The position numbers and the translations under genes are program-made. 64,000 nt of DNA, taken from positions 248,001-312,000 of the forward strand of contig NBIV01000032.1 in NCBI GenBank assembly GCA_003194525.1, read 5' to 3'. This document shows, one piece after another, positions 43,133-53,703 of the stretch; position 1 is the first letter of the stretch, and every line of letters begins with the position of its first letter. This DNA is from Gracilariopsis chorda (taxonomy: Eukaryota; Rhodophyta; Florideophyceae; Gracilariales; Gracilariaceae). The notes beneath the pieces were generated by a model, which worked only from the letters and a program-made list of their open reading frames with translations, was not told where the DNA came from and did no database searches.

Positions 43133-44117
43133 CTTGAGCCCATTTCCTCGCGATGAAATCTCCAAATGGCAGATTTTCGGTCGACAGTTGTATTCCATTC
43201 GCTCCTGCACTTTGGTCTTTCAGAATGCTCATGCCTTCGACGAAAGTCGTGCTTGGCATGCATGTGTCATAGCCCGGGTACTGAAAATATACCAGACTTG
43301 TTCGTTCTCTTGAAGTTAAAACCACACGGTGCAGCGGACTGCGTAATCTCCCTTTCGTTATCAATGAAAGGAAGTCGGAACAGTTCACAACCAGTGTATT
43401 TGGAATAGGCGGAAGGTTCTCCCAAATCCCGTTGACATAAACTTGTAGAGCATTTTCTGTTGCGTCCTCCTGAGCTACAAGAGTCATGAAACCCCAGTCC
43501 GTATGTGGACTGGATCCGGTTGCCTTTCGAAGCTCATCCCTCTCGAAATAGTGAAAACCTCTCATTAAGGAAATAGACTTACCTGCAACGCACATCGATT
43601 CAAGGTCAGGTGTGAAATCATCTAAGGCCTTCATCAGTGCTTTTGTGAGCGTCGTCACCAATTTATGCATGAACTCAAAAGCTTCCCCAAGGCGCTCTTG
43701 CATATGCGGTTGATTTTCTGCCCAAACATTATAAGCTTCGAAAGAGTTCGATGGCTGCTTACCATCAACCCATTCACACGACCAGCTGTACCCCTCCTTC
43801 CATTCCATTGCATCTGAGCCCGACTCGGCTGCCGGGGCCAGGTAACCACGAGTTACACCAGGAGGGAGCTCAGTGCAAACTGATTTCTGTTTCTCGTGAG
43901 CTGGTTGAGCGAAGAATGCCTTCAGTGACTGCATTGCCGGAGAGATTACACGTTGAAGCATGTCTTGGCTTTCCCCATCGAAACGCAGATAAGCCATACC
44001 GTTACCTTCAAACGCAGTTTTGAGTTCTTCACCTACAAGCCGTTCTCTGTCATCCCCGCATGCTGCTCCAAAGAGTGCACTGACCTCAATTATGGGAAAC
44101 CTGGTTCCCCGTTCCAT
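43116..44117 (-). CDS. 2-oxoglutarate/Fe(II)-dependent dioxygenase (isopenicillin N synthase-like)
   Basis: The frame from the ATG at 44117 gives 333 residues; coding sense may extend upstream to about 44210, where TTTCTTTCTTCAG could be a splice acceptor, so the start is uncertain. The N-terminal DIOX_N-like region opens with FPIIEVSALFG. The C-terminal double-stranded beta-helix holds the iron ligands in SPHTDWGFMTLVAQ (His and Asp) and LRSPLHRVV (His), with the 2-oxoglutarate-binding Arg in SRERTSLVYFQYPG. The family oxidises small molecules such as hormones, flavonoids or peptides; the substrate here cannot be told. It overlaps the convergent gene at 42458-43132 by 17 nt. Confidence 0.87.
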   Translation of the reverse strand: MERGTRFPIIEVSALFGAACGDDRERLVGEELKTAFEGNGMAYLRFDGESQDMLQRVISPAMQSLKAFFAQPAHEKQKSVCTELPPGVTRGYLAPAAESGSDAMEWKEGYSWSCEWVDGKQPSNSFEAYNVWAENQPHMQERLGEAFEFMHKLVTTLTKALMKALDDFTPDLESMCVAGKSISLMRGFHYFERDELRKATGSSPHTDWGFMTLVAQEDATENALQVYVNGIWENLPPIPNTLVVNCSDFLSLITKGRLRSPLHRVVLTSRERTSLVYFQYPGYDTCMPSTTFVEGMSILKDQSAGANGIQLSTENLPFGDFIARKWAQVNRVQ

Positions 44118-45227
44118 TTCTTCCTCTTCCGCGTACGATACCGTTGGATCTTCCGCCTGCGGGCGATAGAAATAAAAGCTGGTAGCCACAGAAGTTCTTG
44201 GCCTTCCTGAAGAAAGAAAGCTTTTACTGAAAGTTCTCCTTCAGCTTAGTAATAGAAAGCTGTTGACCACAAGAAGAAGAAGAAGAAGAAGAAAAAGCTG
44301 GTGTTTACGGCTCTTGGAGTTCAGAAGTCTGTTTCTTAACCAAAGCTTTAAGAGTCTCAAGATTTATCCTCGTCTAGCTTGGGATCTAAAATGATATGTT
44401 GCTTGATAGGTGACGTCGTTTTCCATTTGCTTCGTCGTGCGAAGTTCGTACATTTCATGAAAAAACAAAGTGTACTTGTATCACATCAGAGATACGTGTA
44501 TCCAATGGGATGCAACCTGTCCCCGCAAAATGCCCTCGTAGCAAGTTGCTCTCTCTCTCCTTTGCGGGTAAAGGCTTAGGTTAGCAATTGCTGGCGGTCT
44601 AACCCTTTACCCTTGTCCACTAGTTTAATTCCTACGTAGCGCAGACCGTTTCAAATCAAAGTAGCGCTCTCTCGCGAGGAAAACCAGCACTCGTTCAGGC
44701 CATTTTCGGATGATATCGTTAACTCCAAGTCCTTGTCGTTCACGCAGACTCAGTAAGCATAATCTGCGAGATCGACCCCTCAAAGGGCATCTGAGAACAT
44801 AACAGTCCACGTCATTCAATAACCCCGGTCTACATCTGCACACCAATCTTCGCTTCAATAAATATGTTCCCAAGGGATGTAGACATGGCGTATGTCCAAC
44901 TGCCAACTGTGCTAAAGCTAGCGGTCTGCCTCTGCTTCTCTCAGCGAAACACTCTTTTCGAGCCCATCAGGGATAGCGGTCTACCTTGAATTAGCGGCAA
45001 ACACTTTTTCTTTCATAACTCTTCTCATAGCATCTGCGTAATTCACTGGAACAGTCAGTTGATTCTCAATCGGCAAATCTAATGCTTCTCTGGCAAATTT
45101 GTCTAGCAAGTTGCTGACTGCCGATACTTACGGCCTTCATCAGAAAGGAAATAGAACAGAAATCACAGCAGTTCGACACACGTCCAGCCAGATTTAGGTA
45201 AGGACGTGGTAGGCAACAGTTATTGGG

Positions 45228-45270
45228 CACAGCCTAATTGGCCACAGCCTAATTGGCCACAGCCTAATTG
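45228..45270. repeat. Three tandem 15-bp units
   Basis: CACAGCCTAATTGGC occurs twice, followed by a third copy differing only in its last two bases. Confidence 0.9.
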
Positions 45271-45782
45271 AGTGGAAATAGGACTTCTTGAGGAAGAAGG
45301 CAACTACAATGTGGCGAGTTATCACAGCAGCGTTGAATGCACGCTTGTGCCCTACAGCCTGTTGGGTACAGAGTTAAGTACCCCGAAAAGAAGCTCGTCC
45401 TTTTTGACTGCTCTAGGAGGGCAAAGAAAGATGTAGATCTCTGCGTGCTACGTTGCCAGTGGCTACAGCCAAAATTCGGCGTGAAGAGCTGTCGAGTTCA
45501 GGGAAAGTCTATCAAAGACATTTCTAAGTCGCCAGAGAAGTTTTGAGCTTGTTGCGATCATGATAACGCTTCGCATGCTTTAAGGATTGAGAGCATGCAT
45601 TTTTGCTGTCTAAAACATCTCTGAAACGGACGATGGACGAGGTGAGCAAGTGAAAGCCCTGCCAGATACGGCACAACGGGCATGTGTGTGTGTGTGTGTG
45701 TGTGTTTATATGAGCTCGCATCTCTAATTCCAAGACTACGGTAGGGGTTACGTTGAGAAGAATCCCTCTCTCTCTAGATAAA

Positions 45783-46071
45783 CCAACAGCTTTTCTGGCC
45801 ATGTCCTTACTATTGATTCGGCGTCAGAGCCCTGCCTCTGTCGGAGAGGCGGGAGCTCTCGACGCCGGGATGCCGCTCTTCGGCGGCATCAAAGGACGAA
45901 ATGGTCAACACTATTCGTTTGTTGATCTTTTTATTTTTTGATGGCTGAAAAGCTGTTGGTCTCCGTGAGAGACCCAATCGCCTGTCCATTTCGCTTCCTT
46001 CTTTGGCGGAAGGAAGACGCCGTCGTCTTCAAGACGGGTACACCTCGTGAAGGCGGATCGGCTTGTACCCG
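45783..46071. repeat. Cluster of perfect and near-perfect stem-loops
   Basis: Within 290 bp I find a long imperfect stem at 45820-45866 (GGCGTC/GACGCC base), GATGCCGC/GCGGCATC at 45869-45890, an outer inverted repeat CCAACAGCTTTTC (45783) with GAAAAGCTGTTGG (about 45946), TTGGTCTC/GAGACCAA-type at 45956-45977, CTTCCTT/AAGGAAG at 45994-46016, CCGTC/GACGG at 46020-46037 and CGGGTACA/TGTACCCG at 46035-46071. No protein or tRNA is evident. The density resembles compact organelle or plasmid intergenic DNA. Confidence 0.65.
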
Positions 46072-46810
46072 ACCTGTAAATATCTGCGACAGGGCAGTAT
46101 GCGCCCTCCTTAAAGAGTCAATGGGCATAACGGGTCATGTAAGAAGGCTTTGATACTTATCAAGAGAAGCAGAAAAAAATTCCAGTGAGCACTTAGAAGC
46201 CACCCTCGCTCAGCACCACACACAAGACCACACTGCAGCCATCGTTAGTACGTTTGGTACTGACAATGGAGTTGATACCGTAAATTTTTCGACGTTCCCC
46301 AAGAACGAAGAGTCCTACGCGAGTGTACACTTAGGTTTGCCTCAACTGCTCTCCAGCTGTTGAAAGAGGCAGTACATTTTAAAACGGCAGCTCGCTGTCT
46401 CAGACGCTCACGAACTGCTCGTGATTTGTCCTACGCGGCACCTCTTGGTTACAGGGAAAGATAGTTCAAGCTGGAATGCGAATACACAACAAATGCATTT
46501 TTTTTTATGGCTGTTCGACCGTGGTAACTTTGAATACGATGCTTTAGGAGTTCACTTAAACAAACCATAAGCAATGATCTTGAACCTCAATGGGTCTGTT
46601 CCACTGGATAATAGAGACGGTGCGGATGTGACGGAATTGCAAAGAACGCTCTTCGACAAAGCTCGTCTTTATGATTTGTGCCCTCCCATAAGAACGGTTT
46701 CACCTGCAATATTCCGACAGAGAAACCAACACTCGAATGATAGGAAACGCAAAATCTTGTCCACGCTTTGTTGCCGAACAACGCCTTGCTGAACAGGTGG
46801 GTCCATAGGA

Positions 46811-48730
46811 TTATGCAACCGACAGTTCCGCAATTCTATTTTCCACTTGCAAAAGCTCATCTTTCACAGATGCCTTAGTCTTCAGTTTCTCTTCCTGTTC
46901 TGTATTAAGCTCCTTTCCTTCCGCTTTGTTTTCCTCTAGAGCTTCGATTCCGCGAAGCTTCTTCCGAAGTCTTTTCGCTCGTTTTTCAGCATCCTGAATA
47001 CTCGATATGCTTTGGGGATCGATAACGATGGAAGCGTTACCCTGCTCAGGAGCAGCCGACTCTGCAGATTGCTTAGCCTTCATCTGGCGGTCACGCTCTT
47101 TCTTCTTTCGTCGAGCGAGAGCTGCTTTCGACGGCCCTTTGTCCAGCAGGTCCGGATCCATTCCTGGAACAATCTTCCTGCCTCCAGATGGGAGGGTTGC
47201 AGATCTAGACATAACCCCTCCACTGGAGAGGAAGGCTGCCTTGTCAACCTTACCTGCGGCAATGTGCTGATGTATCTTAAAAGTAGATCCATTACCTCTA
47301 CTACTGGGGGGGCGATACACTCCACTTTTCGCTTGTGCCCCACCCCCATGTCCATTAGTATTATCCACAGTTTCTAGAGCTCCGCCAAGCATATCATTCA
47401 CAGTAAGCTTTGGATCAGCGTAAACGCCTCGCATGGCCGGCTTGAACAACGCTTGATATAACTGACCATCCTCTGCGCTGTATTCATGAATTAGTTTTCC
47501 GTCGAATCGAACTATCCTGAAGCCGTTGTCGACACGGAGCCTCGGAAACGTTGTCGCTCCCATGAAATACCGCGAACATGGGGACCAGCTACACATGGTT
47601 GTGCATGGGAGTTGAGCTCTACCAACAAGTGTCTGTTTGTTCTTGTCCCAGAACTCAACCGCACCGGCTAGGTTTCCAAAGCCCGCCAGAGCAACAAAAC
47701 GGCCATGCGGAGAAAAAGATATTTCGTTCCGAGAACCTGTGCCAAAGTCAAACACCGGTTCGCACTTTTCGTTAAACATTGTCGCTCGCGCTGGCATAAA
47801 GCCGTATATGATGATGAACTCATTTCCGGTTGGGCTCCATTCTGCACTATACGTCGGTCCTTCTTGAGGTAACTCAACCCGTTGATTCACAACTCCAAGG
47901 CTGTCCATGAAGTACACTTCGCTGTTTCCATAATAGCTCTTGCCTTCGTTGTCGATGTTTGTACTGATAATGGAGAGCAAGGCCTTGCCTTTGGAATTCC
48001 ACTTAAACGAAACGGAATCCGCGTTGAATGTTGAACGAGAAGCTAGTTCATCCCCACCCTCATCCGGATGTTTGTAAACACATAGTTTTCCTGGAGCGCC
48101 TTTGGAGCTGGGTATAAATGCTGCAATTGTGTAGGGAGCAGGTCCATGACTCAGCGCGAACTTCGAGACGCCCGGGATTCGCAGTATAGCATACGGGGGC
48201 TTGTCTAGAGCATCAGCCTTGAAGAAATGCACATTGTTTGTGACAAAGCGAGCGGCGATCGATTCATCATCGCTCCATTGGATTGTTGGCCAAATGCCAT
48301 AATGAAACACTTTCTGATAAAAGCCACCTAGGCTTTCCCCCGTTTTGGCATTGTACACGATCAAGTTCGGCACCGAGACTCCATCGACAGGTCTCGACCA
48401 TGTAAGGAGATAGGTTCCCAGAGGAGAGAAAGTAGCAAAGTTCACTTTGAGAGGGGTGGTGGGGTTATTCAGTCCGCCACAAGAACAGATTACATCCCCT
48501 TTGACACTGTCACGTACAACGGCAGCTTGATCCTCTCCTTCGATGTTGGAAAAGAAGTCCCCAGTTGGGGAAAACTGGGTATCCCTGCTCTCTGGAAATG
48601 TACCCGACTTTCCCTCTGTCCCGTTCTCGTAAGGAAACTGGGTGACGAATGAACGGGTCTTTTCTCTAACAAGTATAGCGAGTGGGCGGGTTTCCACGGT
48701 CTCCTCCGTGGAAGGCTTTGCTGAATCCAT
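46811..48730 (-). CDS. EIF2A: Eukaryotic translation initiation factor 2A
   Basis: A 639-residue single-exon gene from the ATG at 48730. Residues about 20-430 form the eIF2A beta-propeller, with characteristic blades YSAEWSPTGNEFIIIYGFMP, FDFGTGSRNEISFSPHGRFV, LAGFGNLAGAVEFWD and FPRLRVDNGFRIVRFDGKL. The C-terminal third is charged and Lys/Glu-rich, with LARRKKKERDRQMKAK and a terminal coiled coil (RAKRLRKKLRGIEALEENKA). eIF2A can deliver initiator tRNA to the 40S subunit independently of GTP and acts in non-canonical initiation in the cytosol. Length is close to the family norm (about 580-650). It is divergent from PAT1, sharing a 1.0-kb upstream interval. Confidence 0.95.
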   Translation of the reverse strand: MDSAKPSTEETVETRPLAILVREKTRSFVTQFPYENGTEGKSGTFPESRDTQFSPTGDFFSNIEGEDQAAVVRDSVKGDVICSCGGLNNPTTPLKVNFATFSPLGTYLLTWSRPVDGVSVPNLIVYNAKTGESLGGFYQKVFHYGIWPTIQWSDDESIAARFVTNNVHFFKADALDKPPYAILRIPGVSKFALSHGPAPYTIAAFIPSSKGAPGKLCVYKHPDEGGDELASRSTFNADSVSFKWNSKGKALLSIISTNIDNEGKSYYGNSEVYFMDSLGVVNQRVELPQEGPTYSAEWSPTGNEFIIIYGFMPARATMFNEKCEPVFDFGTGSRNEISFSPHGRFVALAGFGNLAGAVEFWDKNKQTLVGRAQLPCTTMCSWSPCSRYFMGATTFPRLRVDNGFRIVRFDGKLIHEYSAEDGQLYQALFKPAMRGVYADPKLTVNDMLGGALETVDNTNGHGGGAQAKSGVYRPPSSRGNGSTFKIHQHIAAGKVDKAAFLSSGGVMSRSATLPSGGRKIVPGMDPDLLDKGPSKAALARRKKKERDRQMKAKQSAESAAPEQGNASIVIDPQSISSIQDAEKRAKRLRKKLRGIEALEENKAEGKELNTEQEEKLKTKASVKDELLQVENRIAELSVA

Positions 48731-49747
48731 GATAACAGTGGATCAAGTCGAAAGTTTAGTTCAGTCGCAAGCGCAAGAACAGCTCCAGGTATGACGAGTT
48801 AATGATTGATAGTGAGATGAGCTGCTTTCTCGCGATGCTTTCCCGATAAGTGTTACTTCTTCACGTTCTTCATTGCGTGAACCTGAGACATTGTTTTCTC
48901 TTCCTTTATACAAAGGTAACGTCAAGTTTCAATAGTGCTGAACGCGGGTGTCGTAAGCCAAGGCACGACCGACTGCTCCGAGCAAGTCTCCCGTACCCTT
49001 GTACGCTTGGTACAGGCGTACACAGAAGAGCCATTCGCATTTCTGAGAGTACGCATGTGCGGAACACGGGGCGCCCGCCGGCGCCAGGAAGTCCAGCAGA
49101 AAAAATGACGAAAGTCTTTTCATTATTTTGTATAGTCTGCTTCAGTGGTTCTGCAATGGCGCGTTTTGTTTCCTGACCCTGAATTTTGATTACTTCATGC
49201 TGATCAAGGGGCGCCTTGTAACCCCGAAAGGAGTGGAGGGATACTAGAAGGATATCCAAATCAGCTGCACTCGGGCTATTGGGCACCTGGTGCGCGAGAA
49301 GTACAGGTAGCTTTGTTTCAAGGGTACGTAGAGTTCTCAACTCAAACCTGGATGTTCAACGGCATAAGCGTCCCGTCCTACCCTTTTATCCAGATTTCTT
49401 CTGCTCAACTCTTCCGAAGCGTCTCCGTTTCACTTAACTCTTAGGCTGCAAGTGCTTGTAACGATAACAAGCATTCTTTTAACTTGCCGTTAAACCGGAT
49501 TCCTACGCAAATCTGTTTCTTAGTCTGCAATATCGCCGCGCGCAGATAAGCGGACTTAATACCGCGTTGTCTCTTTTCACACGGAGGTACCAGGTGTACC
49601 TGTTTTATGCTCTTGGAATTGTGTTAATCTGGAAACCATTCGACAAACCTCACAGATACAAACACCAAGCTGCGCGTCTCACCGATTTTTCCCCAAGCTG
49701 CAACTTGATAGGTGAAGCGTACTCCGTAGCAGCGATACTGAACTGCG
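48731..49747. other. Divergent intergenic region of eIF2A and PAT1
   Basis: About 1 kb with no recognised gene. A 144-codon minus-strand frame at 48906-49340 lacks an ATG at its start and any domain. Both promoters should lie here. Confidence 0.5.
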
Positions 49748-52072
49748 ATGGCAGAGGAAGACTACTTTGGCCACATCGCGGTACCGGCTGAGGAGGCGGA
49801 CGAGGACGCGGCCAATGATTTAACGTTTGGAGATATTGGTGACATCAAAGCAGGTGATGATGCATCCGACGCTATGTGGAAATCAGATCATCAAAATCTA
49901 TCGAGGAAGATTGAGCAAGAGAAAGAAGCGCTGCAACGATCGCACATCATTCCGCCTTCTTCTCAATTCACTCGTGCGGATCTCTATGAAAATCATCCAC
50001 CTAATCGACAGGAAGTTTCGAACCAACCCTCCGATGCCACTTGGAATCGACTGCTTGAGGCCATCCAACCGAAGCAAAAGCTGCAAACTGAGAAAGAGCA
50101 GATTCAAGTTTCTCAGCCTCTTCAACCACCCTTAGTGCCTCCAACGCTCAACACGAATTCGCCGCGATCCTTACCGCCTACTCAAACTCAACAGCCGCAA
50201 CTCCCTGCGCAAGAGTATGAACGGGCTATGATTGCCTATTACGAACAGCAAACTCGACAATTACTACTCCGACACAAGGAAACCGCAGAAGTACAACTCA
50301 GAGAAGCAATCGCCGCGCAACGTGCAGGAGTCGTCTTTGACAGGGCAAAGTTCGATGAGCATCAGAACGCCGCACGCCAAAGAATAATCAGTGAGTTTTA
50401 CGCCCGAGTTTACCAAATTCGCTACCTGACATGGCTTCAAACGCGGCAAATGACCCAGCAGAATGAACCTGTGCAAATGCAGAATACTAGTCCTCAGCTT
50501 GAGAGTGAAAACACCTTGGCTACTTTCCAAACTCAGAACCAAGATAACGTTATACGAAACTTGATGTCAGATGCGTTCAGGAACAACCACGCTGGATCTC
50601 CCACCAACGCTCATGCTCCGGGTACCTCACTTAGCCTTAAGGTCGACCCGGAAATTGCACCGGCTTTGTTACGCAAAGGTCCCAACGTTGCACGAGAAGC
50701 CTCAAGGGACATCAATCATCATTTCACCGAGATTGAACGCCGTATGCGCGAGTCGAGTATAGACATAAGGGGACCAAAGAAACACGGCGTACATGAAAAA
50801 GGTATGATGAGAATGAGCGGAGAAAGCTCAGAAGAGGGACCTAAGAAGGTCAAGAAGGGAAGACGGCTTGAATCTATGACTGATAAGGATCAGGAGTTAG
50901 TATTCAGGGTTCATTTGAGACAAGTAGAATCTGCTGTGACGTATAAGGATGATTACTATCACGGAATGTATCAGAGGAACGAAAAGCTTGGCGTTGGAGA
51001 GCTGTACGATGATCTTGCGAAACGAACACAGGAAATTCGACTAAGAAATCGATTGCGAGGAGGCGAAGGTCGCTTACACCGCCTTCGTCGTTCAAAGCGT
51101 GCGTCGCATCAATCAGGACAACCAACGACAACTACACAATCTAGTGATATCACAAAGAATCCGTTGGCCAACGCACTTGGCTCTGTTCAGACGTGGAACC
51201 CAAGGGCACCACGACGAGTCATGGACTTTAGCGCAATTGAAAGAAAGAAAAGATCAGGAACTGGGAATTCGAAGTTGCTTCGTGACGATGAGAGGGTGAA
51301 AGTACGGCATGAAATCGAACGAGGATATGATATTATTGCAGTTATTCACGATATCGTGAGAGGGGAAAGCTCAGAGGTATTGGAGGAGCAAATTAGGTTG
51401 CTGTTCAGGACCCTTCACACGCAAAGCGAAGAGGAGGGCGACAAGGCAGATGCACCAATAAGTGGGACCCCATCACTTCGCTTTTTCGGTACTCTTTGCG
51501 TTCTCGAGAAAGGACGACGTTACCTGGCACGGGTGCTCGATATTCTTGATATATCTGAGAGAATTCGAGTAATCCCTTCTGTCTTTGAAAGTCTTGGGGC
51601 AATGCTATACTCCCTTCAACGCTCGCGCCGGGCTAGACTATCTGAAGAGAGTGATATCATGTCAAGGAGCATGCAGACTATAGGCGACTCCTGTACATCT
51701 GCTCTTGATTGTATAACCATGTTGTCTTCTTTTCATGCGACACATGCATCTCGCCCCGACGCCTTTCTGACAACGTTCTGCAGCGCATCTGGTGCTAAAC
51801 TAATGTATTTGTGCATGCAGCGAATCTCCAGGGGCGTCCATAGAAAAGAAATTGACGAGTCTGAGATCGTTCGGGCCGGGTTGGAAGAGTTTGCTAAGTT
51901 GTACACAGAAATGTTACAACGTATATTCGAAGGAGCAGAACTAGTGAATAGGGTATGGGAAGTGACAGCGAGTCTTGACAGTATTTTGACAGGCGATTCA
52001 AGGTCGAGACTTCGCACAGAGCTAAATCGACTTCTACAATGTGGTGTCGCACCTCCGCCTCCGGAGGGGTGA
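49748..52072 (+). CDS. PAT1: PAT1 homologue, mRNA decapping activator
   Basis: A 774-residue single-exon gene from the ATG at 49748. The N-terminus EEDYFGHIAVPAEEADEDAANDLTFGD is the conserved acidic DDX6-binding motif of PAT1 proteins. A long Gln/Pro-rich low-complexity region follows (about 60-290). The conserved middle begins MTDKDQELVFRVHLRQVES, then YKDDYYHGMYQ, then NPLANALGSVQTWNPRAPRR. The C-terminal PatC alpha-alpha superhelix covers about 510-770. PAT1 bridges deadenylated mRNA, the LSM1-7 ring and the DCP2 decapping complex in P-bodies. It is convergent with the gene at 52177-52923, with 104 bp between stops. Confidence 0.9.
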   Translation: MAEEDYFGHIAVPAEEADEDAANDLTFGDIGDIKAGDDASDAMWKSDHQNLSRKIEQEKEALQRSHIIPPSSQFTRADLYENHPPNRQEVSNQPSDATWNRLLEAIQPKQKLQTEKEQIQVSQPLQPPLVPPTLNTNSPRSLPPTQTQQPQLPAQEYERAMIAYYEQQTRQLLLRHKETAEVQLREAIAAQRAGVVFDRAKFDEHQNAARQRIISEFYARVYQIRYLTWLQTRQMTQQNEPVQMQNTSPQLESENTLATFQTQNQDNVIRNLMSDAFRNNHAGSPTNAHAPGTSLSLKVDPEIAPALLRKGPNVAREASRDINHHFTEIERRMRESSIDIRGPKKHGVHEKGMMRMSGESSEEGPKKVKKGRRLESMTDKDQELVFRVHLRQVESAVTYKDDYYHGMYQRNEKLGVGELYDDLAKRTQEIRLRNRLRGGEGRLHRLRRSKRASHQSGQPTTTTQSSDITKNPLANALGSVQTWNPRAPRRVMDFSAIERKKRSGTGNSKLLRDDERVKVRHEIERGYDIIAVIHDIVRGESSEVLEEQIRLLFRTLHTQSEEEGDKADAPISGTPSLRFFGTLCVLEKGRRYLARVLDILDISERIRVIPSVFESLGAMLYSLQRSRRARLSEESDIMSRSMQTIGDSCTSALDCITMLSSFHATHASRPDAFLTTFCSASGAKLMYLCMQRISRGVHRKEIDESEIVRAGLEEFAKLYTEMLQRIFEGAELVNRVWEVTASLDSILTGDSRSRLRTELNRLLQCGVAPPPPEG

Positions 52073-52176
52073 ACATGGGAAAGAGGTACTACGGCATAAG
52101 AGGACTACAGGACAGGACATGCCAGCAGACGAGACCACGAGAGTCTTCGCTGCCCAACCAAGTTATCGTCGTGCGT

Positions 52177-52923
52177 TTACGTGAACAGGGACTCATCACC
52201 CACTGTAACCTCACCTGCTTCATGTAAACTATCCCCTGCGTCTCCCCCGAACAAGGACGCATCCGGCTGTACTGTAGACTCGTTCTCGTCTTCGGATCCG
52301 GTGTAGTCGAGATTAGCTTTGAGTACGGTATCATCAGCAGCATCGTCGTCCACAAAGAGTTCAGAGTTAGACTGAAAGAGTTGGCGCCCTGTTAGGCCCT
52401 GGCCTCTCGTTCTTTCGGCCTTGCTCATTTTCTTCATAGATGCAGCTTTCTTTGCTTCTCCCGCCGCGAGTTTCTCTTTGACTTTCTCCTCTTTCCACTC
52501 GAGAAATCGCTCCAGGGTTACTGGTGTGCGCGTCGTAAGCTTCACCCTTTCTTCTTCAATTTGGTCTTCAACCGGGAGGTTCGCTATCCGAATCCTCTCC
52601 TTCTCGGCCTCCTCCTCAAGACGCTTGCATTCAGCTTCCTCAGCTGACAATTTCTTCGGCTTGTCTTTCACCGGTTGATTCATAAGCTCAAGTTCTGCAA
52701 GTCTAGCTTGCATCTGAGCCAGACGAGCATTGTTGGCTGCGGATGACGAACCAGCTCCCGCTGAACGTTTACGTGGTCCATCTACTTTTTGGCTGGCCTG
52801 CTTCTTCACAGTTTCGACGTATTGTTGAACCTTGCGGCTCTTCTTCTTATTCTTGAGCCCAAAGGTTTTGTCTTCGACTATTTTCTTCTTTTGCTCCTCA
52901 GCCTTCTTCTTTTTCGGCGGCAT
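52177..52923 (-). CDS. ZC3H15/DFRP1 (Tma46)-like protein lacking CCCH zinc fingers
   Basis: I take the ATG at 52923 (MPPKKKKAEEQKKKIVEDKT), giving 248 residues, although the frame is open further upstream. IVEDKTFGLKNKKKSRKVQQ matches the N-terminus of ZC3H15/DFRP1, and TRTPVTLERFLEWKEEKVKE plus GLTGRQLFQSNSELFVDDDA match its C-terminal DRG-binding region. The central part, which in ZC3H15 carries two CCCH fingers, is replaced by a coiled coil (LAQMQARLAELELMN, then EEAECKRLEEEAEKERIRIA). Only one Cys remains. DFRP1 stabilises DRG1 GTPase at ribosomes. The missing fingers make this an unusual or lineage-specific form, so DRG binding is inference. Confidence 0.72.
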   Translation of the reverse strand: MPPKKKKAEEQKKKIVEDKTFGLKNKKKSRKVQQYVETVKKQASQKVDGPRKRSAGAGSSSAANNARLAQMQARLAELELMNQPVKDKPKKLSAEEAECKRLEEEAEKERIRIANLPVEDQIEEERVKLTTRTPVTLERFLEWKEEKVKEKLAAGEAKKAASMKKMSKAERTRGQGLTGRQLFQSNSELFVDDDAADDTVLKANLDYTGSEDENESTVQPDASLFGGDAGDSLHEAGEVTVGDESLFT

Positions 52924-53272
52924 TGTAGTTCTTGGTCGCTCTGCGGAAACACTATAGGCGATTTGCACCTGGCAAACGGTTGACGTTCTTCTGACGGGTG
53001 ACCCTGGAGAACTGAAACTGAACGTCACACACTACTCAAAACGTCGGTTGGCACACGACGAAAGCTTAGCCAACAACAATGGGGCAATCGCATGACTCAC
53101 AGGACGAAGGGGCAGTGCTGCGAACTTGAAACTGTCATAGAACTTCTGTGGAAAACTTTAAGCTGAGTTTATTTTTTGCCATTTTTTGGCAAAGCCTGCC
53201 GTGAACCCGCTGTGAAAAATAATACTACGGGTTATTCATGATTGCTACGCTTGTACCGTCATACAGATACAG

Positions 53273-53277
53273 GGGTG
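53273..53277. repeat. Target-site duplication GGGTG of copia (left)
   Basis: GGGTG directly abuts the LTR at 53278 and recurs at 60449-60453, directly after the other LTR. Confidence 0.85.
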
Positions 53278-53414
53278 TGTAGCGATTGTCGCTCTGTCCG
53301 CCTCTTCATCCTTGGGGCAGTGAGAACGATCAGTCTATTTATTCTACATCCAAAAGTCTAGTATGTGGACCGTGTGGCTCGTTCTAATGAGCGGCCACAG
53401 TCAGTCCATTCACA
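53278..53414 (-). repeat. 3' LTR of copia (137 bp)
   Basis: Aligns without gaps to 60312-60448 with about 16 mismatches by eye (about 88 percent identical), implying an old insertion. Ends are TG and CA. Confidence 0.9.
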
Positions 53415-53703
53415 CCGTCCCTCGCGAACGACTTCGTTAGAATCCTCTTGCGCTATACTATATCTAAGTGACGTAGTGGCTACCGTTAAAAACCTCAATA
53501 CAGTAAAACCTCTCAAGAAAAGTTTGTATCTGAAAAAAAAAGGTATAGCACTCTTTCCAATGATGTTACGCAATCCTGCAAGTAAAAAAAATGTAGCCGC
53601 CTGCAACAAAAAATCCAGTAAAGGAGAGATATAAAAGTAGAGAGATCAAAAATACTGTCGGTCAAATAAAAAAAATTCATTTTCGGTAGTAATAATACTT
53701 AGT

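Larger units (their letters stand above)
44118..46810. other. Long intergenic region with simple repeats and a hairpin cluster
   Basis: No supported gene in about 2.7 kb. It holds an AAG microsatellite (about 44273-44303), three 15-bp units (45228-45270), a GT microsatellite (about 45682-45706) and a dense run of stem-loops (45783-46071). Short frames at 44625-44906 (minus) and 45337-45546 (plus) share a faint DVD..VLRC pattern that I do not trust. Confidence 0.5.

Noticed and set aside
44625-45546. Two short frames in opposite orientation sharing a DVD..VLRC pattern
   Set aside because: The nucleotide sequences do not align convincingly; probably coincidence.
53503-53640. CAGTAAAACCTCTC as the end of a Tigger-type MITE inside copia
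   Set aside because: No matching inverted end or target duplication was found nearby.
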